The position numbers and the translations under genes were made by a program. Shown here piece by piece: positions 7,931 through 18,678 of a stretch of 20,767 bases of DNA (position 1 is the first letter of the stretch; the number at the start of each line of letters is the position of its first letter). The notes below the pieces were generated by a model. The model worked only from the letters and a program-made list of their open reading frames with translations, had not been told where the DNA came from and did not search any database. Origin of the DNA: Penium margaritaceum (taxonomy: Eukaryota > Streptophyta > Zygnematophyceae > Desmidiales > Peniaceae); assembly GCA_023375785.1 (NCBI GenBank), contig SZWC01016323.1:42564-63330 (forward strand). Reading direction: 5' to 3'.

Positions 7931-9660
7931 TAGAACCAATCACCCCAAATCCATGCACTCCTCAAATAGTGTTCACCACATGTCAACACATAGGAGAAGA
8001 TGAAGTCTCCTTTCATATTATTCAGAAGAATGGAAGATAGTTCATAAGCAAACATGTTTCAATGTCTTCATACACATTTTGAAATAAGGGCATCTTACCA
8101 TCATTGCTACTTCCTAGAATGTTCTTACATTTTGAGGTCAGTCAAAAGTTCCTCAAAATCTTAGAAGAATTTTTTAAGTGACTGAGTAAACACTTGTTAA
8201 TTATTGGATGTGTACAAATAAACATAACAAAACTTATAAAAGAGTTCTATTTCCTTCTTAATCATATTTAATGTTTCTATATATGAACATATGTCTCAGA
8301 TGCTTACATGGCTTGTTTCTGGCTTTATTTTTGCTGTTTGGGCTTTATATGAGATCGTTCGAGATTGAAAAGATATATAAATTTGATTATCCATTGTCTT
8401 GAACCTGATCAAGACATCCGCTACGTGAAGTACCTGTTTTTGTGGTTTGCTTACATACGCCATGCGCTTTCCTGTCCTTGGTCCCACAAAGTGCATATGG
8501 GGAGTGCATGGGGAGGTGCGCGGCAGTTTGCACCATATCTGGATTGATTTTGCACAAGTGATTTTCAACGTGGGATGCATCTATGAAGGTTTCAGATTAC
8601 ACTTTGGTGCAATTTTTGATGACATGAAGCAGGAAGACTGTGCATTTCCATATGCACCCATGCCGTGCACTTCTCTTGCGGAGATTTAGGGGATCCGGTT
8701 TCTGGGTCCTAGATCCCCCCTCCCCCAAGTGAAAAGTACATGCGGCGCTTGCACATGGAAGTGCTTGTCGGATATCACGTGAGAGGCAAGAACATATACA
8801 CTAGTGTGAATGAGAGAACCATACAGACCGTCGGTCAGGATCCACCATTGACGCCCACCGAGAACAATATTTGGAAGCTCTATGTTGAATCTGGTGTTTG
8901 TACCAATCCAGAAACTTTTCACCTTTTCACAGAAACGCTGTTCATTATTTCCAGATGACTTGATCGGATGACATTTATTCATGCGTCGGGAACCGATCTC
9001 GGCTAATGGCGAGACCCAAAAGCCGGCAGCATAATTCAGAAGGGTGGCAGGATGGGGGTTTGGTCAACTGTAGACAACGTTCAATCAAAGTAGCAAATCA
9101 TCAAATATAGTATTCTATCTTTTAATTGAAGTCATTTACACATAACGGTGCAAAAGTGATGAGACTACCAAACCTACTGACATCTGTTCGATCGTCAAAT
9201 CCAATGGAGTTCGGCCAAATTTGTTTACATCAAGATGATACTATGCCTAGCTCTGCTATATGTGTTTTCTAATGAATTTAAAAATGTGATGTGTTTGTAA
9301 GGAGAGATACGTGCAGATGAAATGATATCAGTCATTGGATTCGGTGATCCGACATCAAATGTGTTTTCTCTGGGATGCATAATCATCTCTAAAAAAAATC
9401 ATCGGTAACAGTAGCAAATCCTTGATGCATTTATAACCAATCCCCCCAAATCCATGCACTGTACAATAAATGTACATGCATGCTACATATGTAAGTGAAA
9501 GTACCAGGTACCTTCCTACATGGATGTAGTCATTGGCTGGGAACATTCCTCCCATGAGACGCACGATGCTGGAAGCTTCCAAGAAACACCTCAATTCCAC
9601 TTTCTGTCCTAGGAAATCTCCTATATAAATACCAGTCTTAATGAAGAAGGAAAAAACAGT
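7931..9660. other. Low-copy spacer between opposite satellite B arrays, no assigned gene
   Basis: This is about 1.7 kb of mixed-composition, non-tandem sequence. Short open frames exist (for example + 8447-8689, 80 codons, and - 8686-8982, 98 codons), but none shows a family motif I recognise, and plus and minus frames overlap. It starts and nearly ends with a 26-bp direct repeat (7934-7959 and 9435-9460, one mismatch). A decayed gene or old transposon is possible but unsupported. Confidence 0.55.
7934..9460. repeat. Segment bounded by a 26-bp direct repeat
   Basis: Bases 7934-7959 and 9435-9460 share 25 of 26 positions (AACCAATC-CCCCAAATCCATGCACT, with A or C at one site). Both lie near a CATGCATG sequence. 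The repeat is far too long for a transposon target-site duplication of known type; template switching or recombination between related sequences is more likely. Confidence 0.7.
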
Positions 9661-9792
9661 AATACACTAGCTCATATGATTCCCCCAAATATGTGTATGA
9701 AAATCATACACTTACTATCCACACAATGATACACTACCCTATGAAAATGCCACATACACTTTTCCCTCCTGCTCCCCCCCCCCCTCTTCATC

Positions 9793-12323
9793 AGTGATCA
9801 CTCACACCAAGGAACATATCCAACTATAAAGTACACATGTGTTTGCATACGATACACTTACTACCCGGACAGACTTACTACCCGGATTGTATGGGGTAGT
9901 GTATGTCTACCCCATACAATCACCCCATACACTCCCCTCCCTCCCCCCTCCCCTCTCCAAAAGTGTATGAGGTAATTGTATTAGGTAGTGAACGGAAATT
10001 CTAGTGAAGTCTGAAAAAAATTGTAAACTGATGCATCCATTTTTGACACCACCAAGCTTAGTTGACAGAGAGACAGGTGCATAGGTGTGTGTAAGGAGAC
10101 AAGGGGAGGAGGACTGAAGGGAAATCTACATGAGACAAATGAATTGGACAGTGTACTTGCAAAAAAGTACACAATGAAAAGAAAAGTATATTAGTGTACA
10201 CTAATGTGATCACTCACACCAATAAAAGCATCCAAATATACAATACACATGTGTATGAAAACAATACACTCACTACGCATACATTGATACACTAACCCAT
10301 ACAATCGCCACATCCACTTTTACCTCCTCCCCCTTGATCACTTACACGAAGGAACATATCAACTATAAAATACACATGTGTATGAAAATAATACGCTTAC
10401 TACCTGGACAGTGATTCACTAGCCCATACACTTACCCCATACAATTTCGTCCCCCCTCTCTCCCTCCCTCCTCCTGTCCAAAAGTGTAAGAGGTAAATGT
10501 ATTGGATAGTGAACGGAGATTCTAGTGAAGTCTTGAAAACATTGTAAACTTGTGTATCCATATTTGACACCACCAGCCGCAATGGATAAAGAAACTGGTG
10601 TATAGGTATGGATAAGGGGACGAGGGGGGAGGGGAAGGACTGAAAGGAAATATGTATGAGAAAAATGCATTGGACTGTGTACTTGCACTCAAGTGTACAA
10701 TGCAAATGAAAACACATTAGTGTACACTAATGCGATCACTCACACCAAGGAACATATCCAACTATACAATGCATATGTGTATACATATGATACAGTTATT
10801 ACCCTGACAATGATACACTACCCCATACACTTGTCCCATACATTGTTTCCTCCTCCTCCCCCCTCCTCTCCCCATCAATGATCACTCACACCAAGGAACA
10901 TGTCCAACTATACGTTACACATGTGTATGAAAATGATACACTTACCAAGAACAGAGTGATACACTACTCCATACACTTGTCCCATACATTTCCCCCTCCC
11001 TCCCTTCCCCCTATCCAAAAGTGTATGATGTAGGTGTATTGGGTAGTGAACATAAATTCTAATGAATTCTCAAAAGAATTGTACACTTATGTATCAAATT
11101 TGACACCACGAGGCTCACTGGACAGAGAGACAGGTGTGTAGGTAGGGATAAGGGGGCATTGGGGGAAGGGGGACTGAAGGGAAAAATGTAGGAGAAAAAT
11201 GTATTGGAAAGTGCGCTTTCACACAAGTGCATGATGCAAATGACAATACATTAGCGTACGCGAAAGTGATTACTCACACCAAGGAACATATCCAGTTACA
11301 TAATACACATGTGTACACAATCAATACACTTACTATCCACACAGTGATACACTATTTTATACACTTGCCCCATAAACTGTCCCCTCCCCTCCCCCCTTCC
11401 CCTCTCCCCACCACTGATCACTCACACCAAGAAAAATTTGCAATTATACAATACGCATGGGTATGAAAATGATACATTTCCTATCTGGACAGTGGTACTC
11501 TACTCCATTCACTAACCCCATACACATTTCCCTCTTCGCTACCCCCTTCCCCCTCCCCTCCAAAAGGGTATGGGGTAAGAGTATTGGATAGTGACAGAAA
11601 TTCTATTGAATTCTGGAAAATATCGTACACTTATGTATCCATTCTTAACACCACCGGGCTCAGTGGACAGAGCGACAAGTGTATAGGTAGGGATAAGGGG
11701 GTGAAGGGGGGGGGGGGGACTGAAGGGAAACATGTATGAGGCTGATGCATTGGAATGTGTACTCAAATTCAAGTGCACAATGCAAATGAAGTATATTAAT
11801 GAATACTAATGTGATCACTCAAACCAAGGAACATGTCCAACTATAAAATACACATGTGTATGAACACGATATACTTACTGAACAGTGATACACTATTCCA
11901 TACACTTGCTCCATACACTTTTCCCTCCTCCTTCCCTCTCTCCCCGTCAGTGATCATTCACACCAAGGAACATATCCAACTATAAAATACACGTGTATGA
12001 AAATGATACACTTACTACCCTTAAAGTGATACACTATCCCATACATGTCCCCCACCCTCCTCCCCCCTCCCCGAAAGTGTATGAGGTAGGTGTATTGGTT
12101 AGTGAACAGAAGTTATAGTGGTTTTGAAAAAATTGTACACTTATACCCATTTTTGACACCACGAGGCTCACTGGAAAAATAGACAGGTGTGTAGGTAGGG
12201 GTAAGCAAGGAAGGGGGGGGGGAGGGACTGAAGGGAAATGTGTTTGAGAAAAACGTAGTGGACATTTTAATCACACATAAGTGCAAGATACAAATGAAAA
12301 TACATTAGTTTACACTCAAGTGA
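9793..12323 (-). repeat. Higher-order repeat within array 2 (~395 + ~140 bp, five copies)
   Basis: GTGATCAC-type landmarks lie at about 9793, 10208, 10335, 10733, 10878, 11268, 11415, 11812, 11950 and 12323, so intervals alternate 415/127, 398/145, 390/147, 397/138 and 373. The long interval holds a module absent from the short one: a second GTGTATGAGG-type box in inverted orientation, a TTGACACCACNRGCTC block (near 10045, 10566, 11102, 11647 and 12155), a purine tract with GGACTGAAGGGAAA, and a GTGTACACTAAT dyad. Confidence 0.9.
9885..9921. other. Perfect 15-bp inverted repeat with 7-base loop
   Basis: GATTGTATGGGGTAG at 9885-9899 is the exact reverse complement of CTACCCCATACAATC at 9907-9921. 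It places the satellite box in both orientations back to back at the first module of the higher-order repeat. Just upstream, TTACTACCCGGA is duplicated at 12-bp length, which hints at a template-switch event. Confidence 0.85.
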
Positions 12324-13310
12324 TCACATACACCAAGGAACACATCCAATTATACAATACACATGTGAATAAAATCTATGAACTTACTATCCGGACAGTG
12401 ATACATTACCCCATAAACTTTCCCCTCCCCTCCCCCCCTTCCCCAAACCCCACCAGTGATCACTCACACCAAGCAACATGTCCAAATATACAATACACAT
12501 GCGTATGAAAATGATACACTTACTACCCATACACTACCCTATTCACTTGCCCCATATAATTTCTTGTCCACCCCCCCCCCCCTTCTCCATCAGTGATGAA
12601 TCACACCAAGGAACATATCCAACTATAAAAACACACGTGTATGAAAATGACACACTTACTACCAGGAAAGTAATAAATTGCTCCATACACTTGCCCCATA
12701 AAATTTCTCCTCTTCCTCCTCCTCCCTCCCATCAGCGATCACTCACACCAAGGAACACATCCAACTATACAATACACATGTGTATAAAAACGATACAGTT
12801 ACTACCAGGAAAGCAATGCACTACCCCATAAACTTTCCCTATACACTTTCCCTCCCCCCTCTCCCAATCAGTGATCAATCACACCAAGGAACACATCCAA
12901 TGATACAAAAAAGTGTATGAAAATGATACATTTACTACTAGGACAGTGATACACCACCCTAAATAATTTCTCTATACACTTTTCCCTCCTTCCTCCCTCC
13001 CTCCCCCTCTTCCCATCAGTGATCACTCACACCAAGGAACATATTCAACTATACGATACAAATGTGTAGAAAACAATGCACTTACTACCAGGGCAGTGAT
13101 ACACTACCCCATACACTTGCCCCATACACTTTTCCCTCCTCTCCCCCCTCCTCCTACTCTCCCCATCAGTGGTCAATCACACCAAGGAACACATCCAAAT
13201 ATACAATACACACGTATATGATTAAGATACACTTAATACCTGGATATTATTGCACTACCCCATACACTTGCTCTATACACTTTCCCCTCCCCCCCTCCCC
13301 TCCTCCCGCC
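12323..13310 (-). repeat. Monomeric part of satellite B array 2
   Basis: Landmarks at about 12323, 12454, 12592, 12737, 12870, 13018 and 13169 give intervals of 131-151 bp with no long module. All units belong to the subtype with ATACACATGTGTAT-like palindromes and GTATGAAAATGATACACTTA. Confidence 0.88.
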
Positions 13311-13364
13311 ATTAGGAAACCCCCAAGAAGCTACCATGAGAGCACAAGTAGGTTAATACAGAGG
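13297..13364 (-). other. Leader copy 2 (inverted relative to copy 1)
   Basis: Read on the minus strand, this begins CCTCTGTATTAACCTACTTG and ends in a G-rich tract that passes into satellite B. It aligns to 7428-7495 without gaps at about 56 of 68 bases, most differences being transitions. It therefore occupies the same position, upstream of the array, in both orientations. Confidence 0.75.
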
Positions 13365-13499
13365 CCTCCATGTTCACACCCTCAACAACCCTACACTTAA
13401 TGTTTTGTACAACTCCATATGCACTTCTCACATATAGTTTAATGAACCAATCACTTTCATCCTACCTAACTCTCACCTTATGCACAAAATATGATGCAC

Positions 13500-15800
13500 T
13501 AGTTTAGTCTTGTACTCTCATCACATTCACCAATTCATACACCTCCTCATGCACTCCCCATGTTCACTTCCATCCCACATGCATCCCACCTTCATAAGTA
13601 ATTCCTGAATATTATTCAAAAGATAGTTTGTTAAACTTAGTAGTTATGAAACACAAGTATATATCTCCACACACAACCCATACACCAGGTCGTACACCTC
13701 CACTTACACTCCCCTTGTACACTTTCCATCCCCAAAGACATTACTCAAACCGATTTACACAAGTAAAAAATTCTATAGAAAATCCATAATCTTAGCCATA
13801 CACCTCCACTTACACTTCCAACATAAACTTTCCTCGCTTCCCTTATACAAATAACCACCACTAACCAAATTGCTAAAAACCAACATACACAAGCGTATAT
13901 TAGTACACAAAACCCACACATTTTGGCATGCATCTCGACTTCACTCTCCAAGTGCACTTACTAACCCCACCCCCTTCCCCCCTCCCTCGTCCAACCACCA
14001 CCAAACAATCTTAAAAACATCACTCAAAACCAAAAGGAAAATGTACACAAGTATAGATTTCTATACACAACCCATACACCCAACCATACATCACCACGTA
14101 CAATCCCCGCATACACTTTCTACCCCCACAACCGCCCTCTCCCGCCTCACCCAAAGACCACAGACTAGCCTAAGAAAGAACTCAAGCCCATATACAAAAG
14201 TAAAAATTTGTACATACAACCCACACACCAAGCCGTACACCTCCACTTAAACACCCCACATACACTTTCCACCCTTCCTCCTCCACCCCACCACCAGTGA
14301 CCACATCACTGAAAACAATATACACAAGTGAATTTCTTTACACAACCCACACATTACCAGCGATATACCTCCACGTACATTCTCCCTCATACACTTTCCA
14401 CTCCCACCCCCCCTCAATCTCCCCCCTTGCTCAACCAAGACAAACCTACCTCGAACACATCACTCAACACAATGTATGCAAGTATAAGATTCCAAAAAGA
14501 ATCCATACACCTAGCCATATTCATCCACTTACACTCCCCATATACACGTTCCTCCCTTCCACCATACACCTGACCACCACGCACCAAATCACTCAAAACC
14601 AACACACACAAACGTATATTTTTACACACAACCCACACATTTCGGAACACATATCCACTTACACTCCCCTCATACAATTTCCAACCCCAACTCCCCTTCC
14701 CCCTCCCTTGCCCAACCACCACAACAAAATGTTAAACACATCACTCAAACTAGTATACAAAAGTACAAAATTATATACACAACCCTTAAACCCAACCATA
14801 CACCTCCTCTCACAATCCTCTCAAACACTCTATACCCCCACAACCCACCTCTCCCACCCCACCCAATGACCACCAACAAACTTCAATACATTAATCACAC
14901 CAACATACAAAAGTACGAGTCTCTCCACAAAGAAAACCATACACCTCCACTCAAAATCCCCACATACAATTTCCATACCTTCCCCTTGCACGGAATGACC
15001 ACTAGTCACATCAATCAAAACATAATACACAAGTGTAAATCTCTACACACAACCCACATACCCAACCATAGACTTCCAATCACAATCCCCATGTGCACTT
15101 TCAATACCTTCCCCCTCCACCCAAATACCACTACCCACATCACTCAAAACAATATATAAAAGTGTATGTCTATACACACAACCCACAAATCTAACCACAC
15201 ACATCCACTCACACTCCCACATACACTTTCCATATCTTCCCCCTCTATGCAACAACCACTACCCACATCGCTAAAAAAATCATACACAAGTGTATATATC
15301 TACATACAACCCACACATCCAACCATACACCTCCATTCACACTCCCCACATTCAATTTCCATAAATTCCCCCTCCACCCAATGACCATTACCCACATCAA
15401 TGAAAACAACATACACAAGTTCATATCTCTTTACACAATCCACACACCCAACCATACACCTCCACTCACGATCCCCAAAATCACTTTCCATACCTTCCCC
15501 CTCCATCCAACGACCACTATCCACATCACTCAAAACAACATACACAAGTGTATCTCTACACACAACCTACACACCCAACCATACACCTCCACTCACACTA
15601 CCCACATACGCTTTCCATACCTTCCCCGTCCACCCAGCAGCGACTACCCAAATCACATAAAACAACGTACACAAGTGTATGTCTCTATACACAACCCAGA
15701 TATCCAACCATACACGTCCACTTGTAACCGCCACATACACTTTCAGCCCTTCCCCTCCCCCATATACAAAACACCACTTACAAAATCACTTAAACCAATG
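13500..15800. repeat. Satellite C tandem array (~106-156 bp, then 127-129 bp)
   Basis: The landmark CCATACACCTCCA (or close variants) recurs at about 13690, 13796, 13928, 14084, 14233, 14361, 14515, 14651, 14796, 14937, 15066, 15194, 15323, 15452, 15579 and 15708. Spacing is irregular before 14937 and then 127-129 bp. Each unit also has ACTCCCC-ACATACACTTTCC, a C-rich tract, CCACATCACTCAAAACAA, ATACACAAGTGTAT and ACACAACCCACACA. The strand is almost free of G. The many open frames rich in Thr, His and Pro follow from this composition. A weaker unit (near 13531) suggests decay toward the left edge. Confidence 0.92.
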
Positions 15801-15924
15801 CAGTTGATAGTTCCTTGCATAGACGCTTCCTTGTGTACAACAAAATGAACACACACACTTCACCTAGTTCATGAAAGTCCTCCGATTAAATCTACCTCCA
15901 CTCATGGTGTATCGTACTCATACA

Positions 15925-17045
15925 ATTGTGTGAGTGATCAACGATGGAGAGGGGGGGGGAGGAGGGGAAAGTGTATGGAGCAAGTGTATGGGGTAGTGTA
16001 TTACTGGATGATAAGTGTATCATATTCATACACACATTTATTGTGTATTTGTATATTTTCCTTGGTGTGGGTGATCACTGACGGGAAGAGGAGGGGAGGG
16101 GACGAGGGGAAAGTATACGAGGCACTTGTAAGGGGTAGTGTACCACTATGTAGGTAGTATTGTATCGTTTGTATGCATTAGTGTATCATAATATCCTTTG
16201 TGTTCCTTGGTGTGAGTGATCACTGATGGGGAGTTGGATGGGAAGGAGGATGGGAAAGTGTATGGGAAAATTGTATGGGGCAGTGTATCACTGTCTGGGT
16301 AGAATGTGTATCGTACTCATACACACGTGTATTATTTGGTTGGATGTGTTCATTGGTGTATGTGATCACTAGTGAGCAAAGGGGGGAGGAGGAGGGGAAA
16401 TTGTGTGGGGAGATTCAATGGGGTATTGTATCAATGTAGGTAGTAATGTATCATTAATATACACTAACAGTCTTCTATATGTTCATTGGTGTGAGTGATC
16501 CCTCATGGTAGTGGACAATGTAACAATAGAGGGTAAAGGTTTCCTAGTGGGGGTTGGACGGGGGATGGGAGGAAGTGGAAAGTACATGGGATAAGAGTTT
16601 GGGATAGTGTACCATTATCTGAGTAGTAAGGATATCGTACTCATGCACATGTGTATTTTTTATTAGGATGTTTTTCTTCATGTAAGTGATCACTAATGGG
16701 AAGAGGGGGGGATAGGGAGAAGTAGAAAGTGTGTGGGACAAGTGTATGGTGTACTGTATCACTGTATGGGTTGTAAGTGTATCTTACCCATACACTTGTG
16801 CATTGCATAATTGGATGTGTTCCTTGGTGTGAGTGATCTCTGATGGGGAGAGGGGGGGAGGAGGGAAAGTGTATGAGGCATGTGTATGGGGTAGTGTTCA
16901 TATTTGACAGCCGATTGTATCAGATATGTACACTAGTGTACATTAAGAAAGACATATACTTGCATCTCTTTTTCAGAAGGTAATAGTAGATCCCTAGGCA
17001 AGGGGGAGGAATTGAGGTTCGGAAGTGTATTAGGTAGTGTATTTA
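15925..17045 (+). repeat. Satellite B, array 3 (plus orientation, ~7 units)
   Basis: GTGATC-type landmarks occur at about 15928, 16067, 16213, 16360, 16494, 16686 and 16832. Two subtypes mostly alternate. Type 1 has GTCTGGGTAG and ATACACACGTGTAT. Type 2 has ATGTAGGTAG and a CACTAGTGTAT or similar dyad. The 192-bp unit from 16494 is about 46 bp longer than its neighbours and contains GGTTTCCTAGTGGGG (16538-16552), identical to part of leader copy 1 (7471-7485). The last unit fades into GTACACTAGTGTACATTA and a final GTGTATTAGGTAGTGTATT. Confidence 0.92.
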
Positions 17046-18678
17046 AATTTGAAGGATTCTATGAAATTCATCAACCAATGTGCTTTAGTTTAAGATAATC
17101 CATGTACTGAATGTAGAAAAATGTCAGATGTTTTTTCTTTGGATTCCTATGTTTTGTCAGCATGTGCCTGGCCTTATGGGAAAAAAAAGAGGGTTCAAAT
17201 GAATCTTATGCCATTGAACCTTATTGAGATACGAAATCTTAACATCATCATACATAAAAATGGGTGTTTACGTTGAGGAAAATCACTTGAGGAGGGTTTT
17301 CAGTCAATGTATTAGAAACTAGCTGTTTTTTTACATAAATAAATTTCCTACCAGAACAATTAAAGTATTTTTGAATATGATATGTGGAATAGTATAAAAG
17401 ATTTCCATTAAATGCAAGAGTATGTGAAATCCTCACAGGTGAAATAGATCACGATCTTTGGAAATAGGCTGACTATTGTACTTTTCCTGGCGGGTTCCAT
17501 CCTTCCAAGTGTACAATCACTCAAGCATTTGCCTAATGCATTCCAAGCAATCTCAAGGGGGTAACCCCCCCATCCCGGGCACATGAAAATGTGTGAGTCA
17601 AGTGTATGTGATAGTGAACGAGCCGATTTATGATTCATGCAAGAAATTTGTACACTATTGTATGTGCGCACCATCCGACCCTCATGCACAAGAGGATGTA
17701 CGCGATTGGTCTGCCTTGACATTGCACGCCAGCGCAAGTTGCAACATGCAAAACCAGATTCTTGGTGTCCGTTTTGCCATGATGGTCCATTGTCTTCCCT
17801 TTCCACATGACTTCCTTGTTTTTATTGAACAATTGATTTGTTCACTCATATTACCCATAAAACATTTGAGCCGTCCAAACATTTGATTGTTCAGACTGTG
17901 GAGAACCATTAGAGATCAGTTGCGGAAATTGATGTAAAAAAATCCTCTCTGTCATATAGAAAAGAAAAGAAGCCCCAATGTACCTAAATGCCACGAGTTC
18001 TCTCTTTAGAATCTTCATCAGTCCCTTTTCATCTAATACATGAATCGAACAGCTTTTGGCTGACCATAGTTGTTTTATTGACTACATGGAGACAGCTTAT
18101 TTTTTCTTGCATAACCTTGAGTAAGAAAAGAACTGTGAAGACGTCATACCCGGCCTCGAAGGACAGTTGCTTGACAAACGGACATGGTCGGATGGTACGA
18201 ATCATACAGAAGGTCAAAAAAATGAACAAAACAGGCCCCACAACACCAAAAAAAGTTATACTATCATCTCCACTGACACTATACTTTACCTGGCCGTTGT
18301 AGAGAGTGTCAATTGATCATTTTACCTAAACATAAAATGGAAAAAAAATGCCTTTGCAGCATATCTGCAAGGAACATACGTCAGCAGTACACAAGTTTGT
18401 CAAAATGAATAGGTCGGTGACTGAAGTGGTTCAGTGCAAAAAAATCAAATCTAACCACAAGTTGTTTTGCAAATGGACCTGTGTAAAAACGTTTTTAAAA
18501 GTACAGTATTATTCATTTCATGAATGATATTTTTCATATAATCTTCTAATAATACTCACAATAAGAAAGATGGTATCTAGCAATTCAACATATATTTCTA
18601 CAGAAAGGGTTTATGTCAATGTACTTCTTGTAGGAAATTGCCTCAAGATGTATTGATACGCTTTACAGTTTTTTTGAC
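17046..18678. other. Low-copy AT-rich spacer, no assigned gene
   Basis: This is about 1.6 kb with ordinary complexity. Open frames include - 17408-17806 (132 codons) and + 17988-18302 (104 codons), unrecognised and overlapped by frames on the other strand. At 17600-17660 there is a patch resembling the long module of satellite B (AAGTGTATGTGATAGTGAACG, later TTTGTACACTATTGTATG), so at least part is decayed satellite. I see no other structure. Confidence 0.55.

Larger units (their letters stand above)
9660..13310 (-). repeat. Satellite B, array 2 (minus orientation)
   Basis: The reverse complement of the array 1 landmark, GTGATCACTCACACCAAGGA and variants, occurs about 16 times from 9793 to 13169. 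C-rich tracts, CCATACACTTGCCCCATACACT and ATACACATGTGTAT mark each unit. The first 2.5 kb has alternating long and short spacing and the last 0.9 kb has single spacing. The C-rich start of the array at 13310, read on the minus strand, joins the second leader copy. Confidence 0.93.

Noticed and set aside
9793..9843. Candida-like telomeric repeat because of TTGGTGT strings
   Set aside because: Only a few bases match; the unit is 140 bp or more and sits inside a satellite array, so there is no support for a telomere.
7601..13169. CRISPR-like array from regularly spaced GTGATCACTCACACC motifs
   Set aside because: The intervals between landmarks are themselves homologous repeat sequence, not unique spacers, and are 130-400 bp long; this is satellite DNA.
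13500..15800. Thr/His/Pro-rich ORFs in satellite C (up to 190 codons)
   Set aside because: The strand has very little G, so stop codons are scarce; the peptides repeat with the unit and have no recognised domain.
17408..17806. 132-codon minus-strand ORF in the right spacer
   Set aside because: No recognisable family; overlapped by a 97-codon plus-strand frame and partly composed of decayed satellite.
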